A stretch of 64,000 nt of DNA, taken from an uncultured Oscillospiraceae bacterium (GTDB taxonomy: Bacteria; Bacillota; Clostridia; Oscillospirales; Ruminococcaceae). Of the stretch, positions 1 to 11,122 are shown piece by piece; position 1 is the stretch's first letter, and each line of letters starts with the position of its first letter. The DNA lies in NCBI GenBank assembly GCA_934486875.1, contig CAKSPU010000002.1, forward strand, positions 30,345-94,344, given 5' to 3'. The notes beneath the pieces were generated by a model that worked only from the letters and a program-made list of their open reading frames with translations, was not told the DNA's origin and did no database searches. Position numbers and translations under genes: made by a program.

Positions 1-26
1 TCTCCGAATCTTCCAACTTTATTCAT
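1..26 (-). CDS. trpB: Tryptophan synthase beta subunit, 5' end only
   Basis: Only the first eight codons are in the window, reading MNKVGRFG and then continuing off the left edge. This matches the conserved start of TrpB. The ATG shares its A with the last base of the trpF TAA stop (TAATG), the same junction used between trpGD and trpC, so the two are translationally coupled. TrpB condenses indole and serine to tryptophan. The call rests on the short peptide plus the position at the end of a trp operon. Confidence 0.75.
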
Positions 27-640
27 TATGGTTCTTCCTTTCTGCTTCGGTAAAGCTCTGTTATCCTGCGTATCTTTTCCCTGTCCTTAACGCCGTCGGT
101 CTCAACAGAGCCTGACAGGTCAACATTGGGGCAGATATCAAGAGCCTTTGATATATTGTGCTCGCCTATCCCTCCTGCGAGAAAATAGGGGAGAGAGATG
201 TTTGCATTTTTTATTATATCCCAGTCAGCAACGACCCCCGTGCCGCCCACAGCTCCTTTAACAAAGCTGTCAAGGAGGAGCATATCACAGCCAAGCTCCT
301 CGCTGCGGTGTATGTCATCGGCACTGCGGACACGGACTGCTTTCCATATCTCGCATATGCCGCCCAGGGAGCGGATATATTCCCTGTCCTCGTCACCGTG
401 GAGCTGTATCACGTCAAGGGAGAGCATTTCGGCTGTCCGTCTGACATTATCCGCAGGCTCATTTACGAACACGCCCACCTTTTTTATGCGGCTGTCGGTG
501 AGGTCTGAGAGCTGCTTTGCGGTGTCGGTATCCACAGTCCGCTTAAAACCACAGGTGAGTATCATTCCCATATAGTCGGGGAGAAACTCGTTTATTATCC
601 GCACATCTTCGATGCGCCGCATTCCGCAGAGCTTTATCAT
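26..640 (-). CDS. trpF: Phosphoribosylanthranilate isomerase
   Basis: Converts phosphoribosylanthranilate to the carboxyphenylamino-deoxyribulose phosphate used by TrpC. The 204-residue protein starts MIKLCGM: its ATG overlaps the trpC stop as ATGA. An in-frame ATG nine codons upstream is inside trpC and is unlikely to be used. Visible family motifs are KLCGMR with the catalytic Cys5, VIQLHGDE, LLLDSFVKGAVGGTG with the catalytic Asp, and LAGGI. The phosphate-binding segment normally written SSGVE reads SGSVE here, a swap that may be neutral. Cytoplasmic TIM barrel; fourth cistron of the trp operon. Confidence 0.95.
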   Translation of the reverse strand: MIKLCGMRRIEDVRIINEFLPDYMGMILTCGFKRTVDTDTAKQLSDLTDSRIKKVGVFVNEPADNVRRTAEMLSLDVIQLHGDEDREYIRSLGGICEIWKAVRVRSADDIHRSEELGCDMLLLDSFVKGAVGGTGVVADWDIIKNANISLPYFLAGGIGEHNISKALDICPNVDLSGSVETDGVKDREKIRRITELYRSRKEEP

Positions 641-1422
641 ACCCCTGCCCTCAGTGACTTCATACACTCGGAAATGCCGTCAAGACCGCTTCTCATAAGG
701 GTCTCACCGATGAGAACGCCGTCAGCTCCGCTTTTCCTTGCATATTTCATATCATCGTTGTTTTTTATACCGCTTTCGCAGACAAGAAGCGTGCCGTCGG
801 GGATAAGCTTTGCAAGACGCTCGGTGTTCCCGATATCGACCTTGAAGGTCTTAAGGTCACGGTTGTTCACGCCGATCATATCACAGCCCATATTCACAAG
901 GCGGTTAACCTCTTCCTCGGTGTGAGCCTCGCAGAGAACGTCAAGACCCAGACTGTGGGCAAGCTCATAAAGGGGCTTGAACTCATCATCTGTGAGGATT
1001 GCGGCAATGAGAAGTATTGCGTCCGCACCGATCGCCTTTGCCTCGAATATCTGATAGGGGTCAAATATGAAATCCTTTCTCAGAACGGGGACATTTACAT
1101 TTTTGCGGATATCTGCAAGATATTCCGAGGAGCCCCGGAAATAATGCTCCTCGGTGAGGCAGGATATGGCTTTTGCCCCTGCCTTTTCGTATTCGCAGGC
1201 TATCTTTACGGGGTCAAAATCGGGCTGTATCAGTCCCTTTGAGGGAGATGCCTTTTTTACCTCGGCAATTACCGAAAGCCCCTCTGCGGCAATGGCATTT
1301 TTAAAGCTGTGAACGGGGAAATCGGCTTTCATTGCAAGCTTTTTCATCTCGTCTGGAGATGTTTTCGCCATCTCTTTTTCAAGCTGTATTTTCCTCTTTG
1401 CGGTTATTTCATCAAGAATCAT
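637..1422 (-). CDS. trpC: Indole-3-glycerol phosphate synthase
   Basis: Ring-closing, decarboxylating step that makes indole-3-glycerol phosphate from the TrpF product. The 261-residue length is normal for a monofunctional enzyme. Motifs in order: VIAEVKKASPSKG near residue 52 (substrate phosphate and catalytic Lys), LRKDFIFDPYQI, GVNNRDLKTF, CESGI and GVLIGETLM. The start codon overlaps the trpGD stop as TAATG and the stop overlaps trpF as ATGA, so it is tightly coupled to both neighbours. Here trpC and trpF are separate genes, unlike the fused enzyme of enterobacteria. Confidence 0.96.
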   Translation of the reverse strand: MILDEITAKRKIQLEKEMAKTSPDEMKKLAMKADFPVHSFKNAIAAEGLSVIAEVKKASPSKGLIQPDFDPVKIACEYEKAGAKAISCLTEEHYFRGSSEYLADIRKNVNVPVLRKDFIFDPYQIFEAKAIGADAILLIAAILTDDEFKPLYELAHSLGLDVLCEAHTEEEVNRLVNMGCDMIGVNNRDLKTFKVDIGNTERLAKLIPDGTLLVCESGIKNNDDMKYARKSGADGVLIGETLMRSGLDGISECMKSLRAGV

Positions 1423-3059
1423 TACTGCACCTCGTTGGTAAAGGCTTTCATTTCTTCAAACTTTTTCAGAGCCTTGCCGCTGTCTATCATCTCTGCGGCA
1501 ATTTTTATGCCCTCGGCTACTGTTTTTGCGCCCCCTGCGCAGTAAATTGCACAGCCTGCGTTCATAAGTACGGTGTTTCTCTTAGCGCCCTGCTCCCTGC
1601 CCGAAAGGATATCGAGAGTTATGCGGGCATTTTCATCGGGTGTGCCGCCTTTAAGGTCATCGGGGGTGCAGTATTCAAAGCCGTAATCGTGGGGGTCAAG
1701 GTCATATTTGCTTATTGCGCCGTCCTTTACCTCGCAGACGTGGGTGATGCCTGTCATTGTTATCTCGTCAAGCCCGTCGCTGCCGTTTACCACCATTGCG
1801 CCCTTTATTCCAAGCTTTATGAGCACGTTCGCCATAAGCTCCGCAAGCTTGTTGTCATAAATTCCGAGAACGATGTGATCCGCAAGGGCGGGGTTTGTGA
1901 GAGGTCCCAGGATATTGAAGAATGTGCGGCAGCCTATGTCCTTTCTTACGGGAGCCACAAATCTCATAGCGCCGTGGAATACCTGTGCGAAAAGGAATGC
2001 AATGCCTGTTTTGTCAAGGCATTTTGCTGCATTTTCGGGGGAAAGCCTGATGTTGACTCCCAGAGCGTCAAGGCAGTCTGCTGCGCCGCTCTTGCTCGAT
2101 GCGGCTCTGTTTCCGTGCTTTGCAACGTTAATACCTGCGGCGGCGATCACAAAGGAGGAGGTGGTGGAGATGTTGAAGGTTCCTGCCATATCTCCGCCTG
2201 TACCCACGATGTCGATAGCGGAGCGGAAGCCGTTTATTACAGCCGCCTTGCTTCTCATACCCTTTGCAAAGCCTGTTATCTCATCTATGGTCTCGCCCTT
2301 CATTCTCATTGCCATAAGGAATGCGGATATCTGAGCGGGGGTTGCTGCGTCGCTCATAATTATGTTCATTGCGTCAAAGGCTTCTTCCTCGGAAAGGTCG
2401 CCCTCGGTGGCTTTGGTGATGTACTTTTTGAGAGCCGTGCGCTTATCCATAGGGATAGGTGCAACGCCTGCTCCTGTGGTCTGAACGCCTGCCACCTGAG
2501 TTAGGAAATTTGAGATAATGTTCACGCCCATTTCGGCAAGAATGGACTCGGGGTGGAACTGAACGCCGTAAATGGGATGATCCTTGTGAGCCACAGCCAT
2601 AATTTCGCCGTCCTCGGTCTCGGCGGTTATCTTAAGGCAGTCGGGGAGACTTTCACGCTCGATTATGAGGGAATGATATCTTGCGGCGGTTATCTTTTCG
2701 GGGAGCCCTGAGAAAATTGGGCAGGAGGTGTCAAGCTTTATTACCGAAGCCTTGCCGTGCATAGGAGCCTTTGCCCTTACTATCTTTCCGCCGAAAGCCT
2801 CGCCTATTGACTGATGACCGAGGCAGATGCCGAAAATGGGGAGCTTGCCTGCAAAATACTTTATAGCCTCAACGGAGATCCCTGCGTCCTTGGGATAGGA
2901 GGGACCCGGGGAGATGACCAGTGCTTCGGGCTTCATTTTCTCGATCTCTTCAATGGTTATCTCGTCATTTCTGAAAACCCTGATGTCGCTGTAAAGGCTT
3001 GCCATTGCCTGATATACGTTATAGGTGAAGCTGTCGTAGTTATCTATCATTACGATCAT
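1422..3059 (-). CDS. trpGD: Fused anthranilate synthase glutaminase and anthranilate phosphoribosyltransferase (TrpG-TrpD)
   Basis: A 545-residue two-domain protein. Residues 1 to about 195 are a class I glutamine amidotransferase: NYDSFTYN at 7-14, nucleophile Cys79 in GICLGHQ, and His169/Glu171 in QFHPES. It supplies ammonia to TrpE. Residues from about 205 to the end are TrpD, with GTGGD and KHGNRAASSKSGAAD, which transfers the phosphoribosyl group from PRPP to anthranilate. The same fusion occurs in E. coli TrpD. It lies 22 bp after trpE, with an AAAGGA ribosome site. All catalytic residues I can check are present. Confidence 0.95.
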   Translation of the reverse strand: MIVMIDNYDSFTYNVYQAMASLYSDIRVFRNDEITIEEIEKMKPEALVISPGPSYPKDAGISVEAIKYFAGKLPIFGICLGHQSIGEAFGGKIVRAKAPMHGKASVIKLDTSCPIFSGLPEKITAARYHSLIIERESLPDCLKITAETEDGEIMAVAHKDHPIYGVQFHPESILAEMGVNIISNFLTQVAGVQTTGAGVAPIPMDKRTALKKYITKATEGDLSEEEAFDAMNIIMSDAATPAQISAFLMAMRMKGETIDEITGFAKGMRSKAAVINGFRSAIDIVGTGGDMAGTFNISTTSSFVIAAAGINVAKHGNRAASSKSGAADCLDALGVNIRLSPENAAKCLDKTGIAFLFAQVFHGAMRFVAPVRKDIGCRTFFNILGPLTNPALADHIVLGIYDNKLAELMANVLIKLGIKGAMVVNGSDGLDEITMTGITHVCEVKDGAISKYDLDPHDYGFEYCTPDDLKGGTPDENARITLDILSGREQGAKRNTVLMNAGCAIYCAGGAKTVAEGIKIAAEMIDSGKALKKFEEMKAFTNEVQ

Positions 3060-3081
3060 TTTTATCAGATCCTTTCAAAAA

Positions 3082-4599
3082 TCACATCTGTGCCGCTGCC
3101 TTTATTGCGTTTATTACCGCCGCAGCCTTGCGCTTGGTCTCTTCGTACTCATTTTCGGGAACGCTGTCATAAACTATTCCTGCGCCTGCCTGAACATATG
3201 CCTTGCCGTTTCTGAAAAGCACCGTTCTTATGGCGATGCAGGTGTCAATGTCACCGTTGAATGCCATATAGCCCACTGTTCCGCCGTAAAGTCCACGCTT
3301 TACGTTTTCAAGGCTGTCGATTATCTCCATTGCCTTTACCTTGGGAGCGCCCGAAAGTGTTCCTGCGGGGAGCACGGACATCAGCGCATCTACGGGAGTT
3401 TTGCCCTCTGCAAGCTGTCCCTCAACGTCCGATACCAGGTGCATTACCTTTGAGTAGCGCTCAACTCTCATAAAGTCTGTAACCTTTACAGTACCGGGAG
3501 CGCAGACCCTGCCAACGTCGTTTCTGCCAAGGTCAACGAGCATTGTATGCTCGGCTCTTTCCTTGGGGTCGTTCCGCAGCTGCTTTTCAAACTCAATGTC
3601 CTCGTCTGCGTCCTTTCCTCTGGGGTAGGTTCCCGCAATGGGCTTGTTGAGGACTGTTCCGTCGGTAACGCTTACAAGCATTTCGGGAGATGCGCCTGCA
3701 ATGCAGTAATCCTTGTGGTCAAAGTAGAAAAGATAGGGGGAGGGGTTTGTGGAGCGGAGCATTCTGTAAACATCAAAGGGAGCGGGAGGATTTTCCGCTT
3801 CAAAGCGCTGGGAAATAACTATCTGGCTGATGTCGCCGCCCACGATATGCTCTCTGCACTTTTCCACCATTTCGCAGAACTGCTCTTTGGTGTAGTTGGA
3901 ATTTACCTTTATCTCGGCGGGAGTGAGCATTTTCGGAGTAGGCTCGGGAGTGTATCTGCAAAGGAGCTTGCCCAGCTTTTCAGCCTTTGCTCCAAGGCTT
4001 TCATACATCTTGTCGGCTGCGGCATCAAAGCTCTCGCCTGATTTTTCCGCAAGCTCTGAAATGGCTTCCTTATCCATATTGAGGATAATTACGGCTCTGT
4101 TTGAAAGGTGGTCGTAAGCCACCAGCTCGTTGTAGATGAACATATTCGCATCGGGCATATCAAGGTCATCGTTCGGGATATTTGTGAGCTTCCTTTCGTA
4201 ATATCTCGCCATATCGTAGCCGAAGTATCCGATAAGACCGCCTGTGAGCTTGGGGTAATTGATGAACTTGGGGGACTTGTATTTTTCCATTATTTCGGAG
4301 AAAAGCTTTACGGGGTCGGAGGCATCTGCGATATTCCTGTGACCGTCTGCGTAAATGATGTCAGCCTGCCTGTTTTTCACACGTATCTCCGCCTTGGGGT
4401 TAAGACCGATGTAGGAATATCTGCCCCATTTGTTTGAGTTGTCCACGGATTCAAGGATAAAGCAGTTATCGTAATTTTCCTTGAGGATAGCGAACATTCT
4501 TACGGGTGTGAAGCTGTCTGTCAGCAGTTCGTAAAAAACCGGTACGGTGCCGTAGCTTTTAAGATATTCTTTTGTCTCTTCTCTTGCGGGATACATCAT
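3082..4599 (-). CDS. trpE: Anthranilate synthase component I
   Basis: Makes anthranilate from chorismate with ammonia delivered by the TrpG domain of the next gene. The 505-residue length is usual. The N-terminal tryptophan-feedback region contains [18 protein letters not shown]. The chorismate-binding core contains [22 protein letters not shown] (usually PIAGTRPRG), [22 protein letters not shown] and the C-terminal [10 protein letters not shown]. First structural gene of the operon, directly after the T-box leader. Two consecutive ATGs begin the frame, so the exact start is uncertain by one codon. Regulated by tRNA-Trp charging through the leader and probably by tryptophan feedback. Confidence 0.96.
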   Translation of the reverse strand: MMYPAREETKEYLKSYGTVPVFYELLTDSFTPVRMFAILKENYDNCFILESVDNSNKWGRYSYIGLNPKAEIRVKNRQADIIYADGHRNIADASDPVKLFSEIMEKYKSPKFINYPKLTGGLIGYFGYDMARYYERKLTNIPNDDLDMPDANMFIYNELVAYDHLSNRAVIILNMDKEAISELAEKSGESFDAAADKMYESLGAKAEKLGKLLCRYTPEPTPKMLTPAEIKVNSNYTKEQFCEMVEKCREHIVGGDISQIVISQRFEAENPPAPFDVYRMLRSTNPSPYLFYFDHKDYCIAGASPEMLVSVTDGTVLNKPIAGTYPRGKDADEDIEFEKQLRNDPKERAEHTMLVDLGRNDVGRVCAPGTVKVTDFMRVERYSKVMHLVSDVEGQLAEGKTPVDALMSVLPAGTLSGAPKVKAMEIIDSLENVKRGLYGGTVGYMAFNGDIDTCIAIRTVLFRNGKAYVQAGAGIVYDSVPENEYEETKRKAAAVINAIKAAAQM

Positions 4600-4622
4600 G
4601 ATCTTTCATTCCTTTCACAAAT

Positions 4623-5033
4623 AAAAAAGCCTGCCGTCTCCTGACAACGCAGCATTGTGCATTGTCAAGGGACGACAGGCATTGTTTCAAACCTACCGTG
4701 GTGCCACCCTGATTGTGAAGTGTCTTATGCAGACCCTTCACCGCTTTGGGGTATCCTTTTGAAATAAAAAAGCATTACCGAAAAAATCCGATAATGCTGT
4801 ACTTTTAAATATGAAAATCAAAGTACGCAGCATTTCGCATCAATACCCTTTCCCTTTACGCAGGAAATACGGCTCGGACTACTAATCACCGTGAAAGATG
4901 AGATTCACCCTGCTCCTCACAAACCCATTCACACCTGCCGTTCATACCGGACTTCCACCAATGCCCGACTCTCTGTAATGCCGTTACAAATGCTACTTGC
5001 TTTTGTTCATAGGATTTAAACCTGTTAAATTGT
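4623..5033 (-). promoter_or_regulatory. T-box leader (tRNA-Trp-responsive riboswitch) of the trp operon
   Basis: The leader carries the conserved T-box sequence AGGGTGGCACCACGG (4710-4696). It is followed by a strong intrinsic terminator, a stem with arms at 4680-4629 and a U run at 4628-4623, just upstream of trpE. The 5' part has the Stem I AGAGAG element and a GGTGGAAG element. The specifier lies in the context GAA-TGG-GTTTGTGAGG with TGG at 4927-4925, the tryptophan codon. Uncharged tRNA-Trp should pair with the specifier and the T-box and prevent termination. Domain boundaries are approximate. Confidence 0.93.
4764..4834 (-). terminator. Additional intrinsic terminator and competing stem inside the T-box leader
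   Basis: Between the Stem I/II part and the T-box sequence there is a second full terminator: arms GCATTATCGGA (4797-4787) and TCGGTAATGC (4781-4772), a short U loop, then a U-rich tail to 4764. The 5' arm overlaps a longer upstream stem formed by 4834-4820 and 4805-4793 (AATGCTGCGTACTTT with AAAGTACAGCATT, two bases bulged). The two stems share bases 4797-4793 and cannot both be complete. The upper stem could simply be the T-box Stem III, but the U tract makes the second hairpin look like a working attenuator. Confidence 0.6.
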
Positions 5034-5039
5034 GATTTC

Positions 5040-5068
5040 AGTATATCACCCGAAAATTATTTTGTCAA
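5040..5068 (-). promoter_or_regulatory. Promoter of the trp operon
   Basis: TTGACA (5068-5063), a 17-bp spacer and TATACT (5045-5040) form a near-consensus vegetative promoter on the minus strand. Transcription should begin near 5033, at the start of the T-box leader. Confidence 0.85.
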
Positions 5069-5133
5069 TAGCCGCAGGAATATTTTGTAAATTCTCACAA
5101 AATTTCCTATCACTTTTGTAGAATATAGAAAAA

Positions 5134-5412
5134 TTATCCTGCGTTTGTGTTGTCATTATGCTTGGGGTTGGCACTTACCAGATTTATCGCTTTGAGGATC
5201 TCAATGTCGATATCCGCTGTTTTCTGCGGGAGCATACTGTTGATGCGCTTGAAGAGCATTCCCTCCGCAGTGTTCACATATGCGGGCTTGATGTTGTTTA
5301 GGGCTATTGCCATCATATCGCCAACGCACTTTTCGCACTTGCAGCAGTCATATTCTCTCAGAAGCTCGGGAAGTCTCTGCTTGACTATCTCCTCATTTGC
5401 GTTGATAAGCAT
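5134..5412 (-). CDS. ComFB family protein
   Basis: A 92-residue protein matching the late-competence ComFB family: a cysteine cluster at residues 23-29 (YDCCKCEKCVGDMMAIALN), then NIKPAYVNT and a helical C-terminus. ComFB-type proteins in other bacteria have been reported to bind cyclic dinucleotides; whether this one does is not visible from sequence. It lies 41 bp after the cellobiose epimerase gene on the same strand and may be co-transcribed with it and secA. A role in competence, motility or attachment control is possible but unproven. Confidence 0.8.
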   Translation of the reverse strand: MLINANEEIVKQRLPELLREYDCCKCEKCVGDMMAIALNNIKPAYVNTAEGMLFKRINSMLPQKTADIDIEILKAINLVSANPKHNDNTNAG

Positions 5413-5453
5413 AAATGCCGTCCCCTTTCAAGCTGTAATGAAAAATTATGCTT

Positions 5454-6623
5454 TTATGCGTCAATTCCCCTGTGCATTATTTCCATACACATTCTGCCGT
5501 TGTGATAAGGGCACTTCCACTCGTTCACCATAGTGAATTTGGGCATAGGCTTGCCGTTGTAATCGACCTCCGCCCACCATTCGCTGCCCTCACGCTTGTC
5601 TATCTGAACATTCTTTATCCAGCCCCAGATATCTGCCGCAGCTTCAAGGAACTTCTTGTCGCCACCGTGCTGATATGCATTCACGAAGCCCACAACGGAC
5701 TCTGCCTGTACCCACCATACACGCTTCTTGTCGATCTCGGTCTTGTCACGCTCGTTGTTGAGAGAATGGTTTTCGTATGCGATATTGTAGATATTGTTTG
5801 AAATGCGCAGGTTGATAGCTGCCCATCTGTCGATATATGCCTTGTCTCCGAGAACGTCGCAGGCACGGTCGATGAGCCAGGTAGCCTCGATATCGTGACC
5901 GTAGGAGTGGATATCACCGATAACGTTCAGCTCTCTGTCAAAGAAAACGAGGAGCTTGTTGTTTTCGCTGTCGAAGATCTTGTTTTCGGTGATGTCAAGG
6001 AGGAATTTCAGTCTTGACTTCACTCTCTCGTCTCCGCTTGCTTCAAGGAGGACGGTGTAGCCCTCGATGAGGTGGAGAACGGTGTTCATAGTCTTGTCAG
6101 CCATAAGACCGTTTTCGCTGAGAGCGTCATTTTCAATGAGCTGCCAGTTTCTGTCAAAGGCTTCCATATATGCAACATCATCTGTACACTTCTTTTCAAC
6201 TGTTTCAAAAAGCTCGAATGCAAGGTCAAGAGCTTCCTTATCCTTGCAGGCAAGGTAGTATGTGGACAGGGCATAGATAGCGAATGCCTGATTGTAGGTG
6301 TGCTTCATACTGTCCATAACGCTGCCGTCATAGTTCATCATCCAGTAAACGCCGCCGTTTTCACGGTCAACGCACTTGTCTCTGAGGAACTCATATGCGT
6401 GGCGGGCATTGTCAAGGTTCTTTTCACCGCCCACTGTGAGGTAAACGGAGGAATAGAACCAGAGTATCCTTGAATTGAGGATAACGCCCTTGCCGCCCTT
6501 TTTGTCAAGGTTAAGGTCATTGTCCATCTGACCGTAAAATCCGCCGAACTCATCGTCTCTGAGAGCGTCCCAGAAAGGAATGATGTGATTTAAAAGCTCA
6601 TTTTTTACTTCACTTATAAGCAT
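5454..6623 (-). CDS. Cellobiose 2-epimerase
   Basis: A 389-residue AGE-superfamily (alpha6/alpha6 barrel) enzyme. As I recall it, its sequence is close to the characterised Ruminococcus albus cellobiose 2-epimerase along the full length, which is also 389 residues. Recognisable segments are ILNSRILWFYSS, KHTYNQAFAIYALS, GDIHSYGHDIEATWL, RVWWVQAE and CPYHNGRMCMEI; the conserved histidines in the last three are the expected catalytic residues. It converts cellobiose to glucosyl-mannose for phosphorolysis, fitting a plant-fibre or mannan diet. No signal peptide, so it acts in the cytoplasm. Twenty base pairs downstream of secA, an unusual neighbour. Confidence 0.92.
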   Translation of the reverse strand: MLISEVKNELLNHIIPFWDALRDDEFGGFYGQMDNDLNLDKKGGKGVILNSRILWFYSSVYLTVGGEKNLDNARHAYEFLRDKCVDRENGGVYWMMNYDGSVMDSMKHTYNQAFAIYALSTYYLACKDKEALDLAFELFETVEKKCTDDVAYMEAFDRNWQLIENDALSENGLMADKTMNTVLHLIEGYTVLLEASGDERVKSRLKFLLDITENKIFDSENNKLLVFFDRELNVIGDIHSYGHDIEATWLIDRACDVLGDKAYIDRWAAINLRISNNIYNIAYENHSLNNERDKTEIDKKRVWWVQAESVVGFVNAYQHGGDKKFLEAAADIWGWIKNVQIDKREGSEWWAEVDYNGKPMPKFTMVNEWKCPYHNGRMCMEIMHRGIDA

Positions 6624-6643
6624 TTTTATTACCTTCTTCTGTA

Positions 6644-9382
<2,739 letters not shown>

Positions 9383-9472
9383 TCTTTTTATTCCACCTTA
9401 ATAAATGTATGTGTTTTAATGTAATGCGTAAAAGTGATGATGCATAAATACGCACAACTATGCTTATATTCT

Positions 9473-9501
9473 ATTATAGCGCATAAATCAAGTCGTGTCA
9501 A
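9473..9501 (-). promoter_or_regulatory. Promoter of secA
   Basis: TTGACA (9501-9496), a 17-bp spacer and TATAAT (9478-9473): a perfect consensus vegetative promoter reading toward secA, with an untranslated leader of about 85 nt. Confidence 0.88.
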
Positions 9502-9621
9502 TATATTTTTTTGTTATGTCCCTGTTAAGGAAAGCATACGCTGATGTGTCCGCCACACAAATACAGCAGTATTCCCCAAATGGACAAGGCGCAGGGCGGC
9601 AAAATTTGTCTTATATGGCAA

Positions 9622-9650
9622 TTGACCTGAGGGGAAAAATAGGATATAAT
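9622..9650 (+). promoter_or_regulatory. Promoter of the aspartate kinase gene
   Basis: TTGACC (9622-9627), a 17-bp spacer and TATAAT (9645-9650). The expected start near 9657 gives an 80-nt leader before the ATG at 9738, which has a GGAGAAGAG ribosome site. Confidence 0.85.
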
Positions 9651-9737
9651 AGAATAGTCGCATATTATACGATGAAAGAGACGCTCTTTTAAACGGCAGC
9701 GTCCTCACATATATTCATAAAATGGAGAAGAGTTATT

Positions 9738-11063
9738 ATGGAAAACACTAAGGTAGTCAAGTTCGGCGGAAGCTCTCTTGCCGATGCAGGTCAGTTCCGC
9801 AAGGTTGCGGACATCGTTCTTTCCGACCCCGCAAGAAGATTTGTTGTTGCCTCCGCACCCGGAAAAAGATTCGGCGGCGATACCAAGGTCACCGATATGC
9901 TTTACAACTGCTACGATCTCGCCGTAAAGGGCGAAAGCTTCGACAAGGCTTTTGAAGCTATCGAGCAGAGATTTGAATCCATTATTGACGAGCTTGGCAT
10001 TGACCTTTCCCTCGACACCGAGTTTGCAAATATTAAGAACGCCTTTGCTCACCGTGCTGGCAGAGACTATGCCGCAAGCCGTGGCGAGTACCTTAACTCC
10101 ATTGTTCTTGCAAAGTTTCTGAACTTTGATTTCATCGACCCCGCAGGCTATATCAGATTTGACGAAAAGGGCGTTTTTGACCTTGAAACAACACGCTCCC
10201 TCCTCGCTCCCAAGCTTGCTGAGTCCTCCCACGCAGTTATCCCCGGATTCTACGGCTCAATGCCCAATGATACCATAAAGACATTTTCAAGAGGCGGCTC
10301 CGATATTACAGGCTCTATCGTCGCAAATGCCGCAAACGCCGTTATATACGAGAACTGGACCGATGTAAGCGGCTTCCTTATCTGCGACCCCAGGATCGTG
10401 GATGACCCCAAGCCTATCACAACTATCACCTACAGAGAGCTGAGAGAGCTTGCTTATATGGGCGCTACCGTGCTCCACGAGGAGGCTATCTTCCCCGTAA
10501 GAAAAGCAGATATCCCCATAAACATCAAGAACACCAACCACCCCGAGGACAGAGGAACCTTCATCGTTTCCGAAACTGCGGAGACCTCCAGGTACACCAT
10601 TACGGGTATTGCGGGCAAGAAGGGCTTCTCTGTTATCCAGATAGAAAAGGATATGATGAACTCCGAGCTGGGCTTTGGCAGAAATGTTCTGAGAGTTCTT
10701 GAAAAGAACGGTCTCTGCTTCGAGCATATGCCCTCAGGCATCGACACAATGAGCATAGTTGTTAATTCCGAGTCCCTTATCGGCAAGGAAAAGGCTATTA
10801 TAGATGAGATAAACTTCCGCTGCCACCCCGACAAGCTGGAGATAGAGAACAATCTCGCTCTTATCGCCGTTGTTGGCAGAAGTATGAGAAAGGCAAGAGG
10901 CACTGCGGGCAGACTGTTCAGCGCCCTTGCTCACGCAAGAGTTAATGTTAAGATGATAGATCAGGGTTCCTCCGAGCTCAACATCATCATCGGAGTTGAA
11001 GAAGAGGACTTTGAGACTGCTACAAAGGCGATCTATGATATGTTCGTACTTCCTCAGGAGTGA
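9738..11063 (+). CDS. lysC: Aspartate kinase (monofunctional)
   Basis: Phosphorylates aspartate, the first step to lysine, threonine, methionine and diaminopimelate. The 441-residue protein has the amino acid kinase domain (VVKFGGSSLAD at 5-15, KTFSRGGSDITGSI, WTDVSGF) and a C-terminal pair of ACT domains (about 295-441) that usually bind the feedback amino acid. Length and layout fit a LysC-type single-chain enzyme, not the alpha/beta form with an internal start. No riboswitch precedes it. Followed after 59 bp by citrate synthase on the same strand. Confidence 0.95.
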   Translation: MENTKVVKFGGSSLADAGQFRKVADIVLSDPARRFVVASAPGKRFGGDTKVTDMLYNCYDLAVKGESFDKAFEAIEQRFESIIDELGIDLSLDTEFANIKNAFAHRAGRDYAASRGEYLNSIVLAKFLNFDFIDPAGYIRFDEKGVFDLETTRSLLAPKLAESSHAVIPGFYGSMPNDTIKTFSRGGSDITGSIVANAANAVIYENWTDVSGFLICDPRIVDDPKPITTITYRELRELAYMGATVLHEEAIFPVRKADIPINIKNTNHPEDRGTFIVSETAETSRYTITGIAGKKGFSVIQIEKDMMNSELGFGRNVLRVLEKNGLCFEHMPSGIDTMSIVVNSESLIGKEKAIIDEINFRCHPDKLEIENNLALIAVVGRSMRKARGTAGRLFSALAHARVNVKMIDQGSSELNIIIGVEEEDFETATKAIYDMFVLPQE

Positions 11064-11122
11064 TATTTCAATGGCTATGAGGGGCAGTGCTCCTCAGAGT
11101 CTGTGTGAAAGGAATGGTAAAA

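Larger units (their letters stand above)
9383..9737. other. Divergent intergenic region between secA and aspartate kinase
   Basis: 355 bp holding two face-away promoters and no gene I can support. I looked for a lysine riboswitch upstream of the aspartate kinase and saw none. The roughly 80-nt leader from 9657 is short and unstructured by eye. A 64-65-codon frame on each strand here has no ribosome site or family resemblance. Confidence 0.6.

Noticed and set aside
9495-9708. 64-65-codon frames in the secA/aspartate kinase gap
   Set aside because: They cover both promoters and lack ribosome sites and recognisable sequence.
9657-9737. Lysine riboswitch before the aspartate kinase
   Set aside because: The leader is only about 80 nt and has none of the conserved lysine-riboswitch segments.
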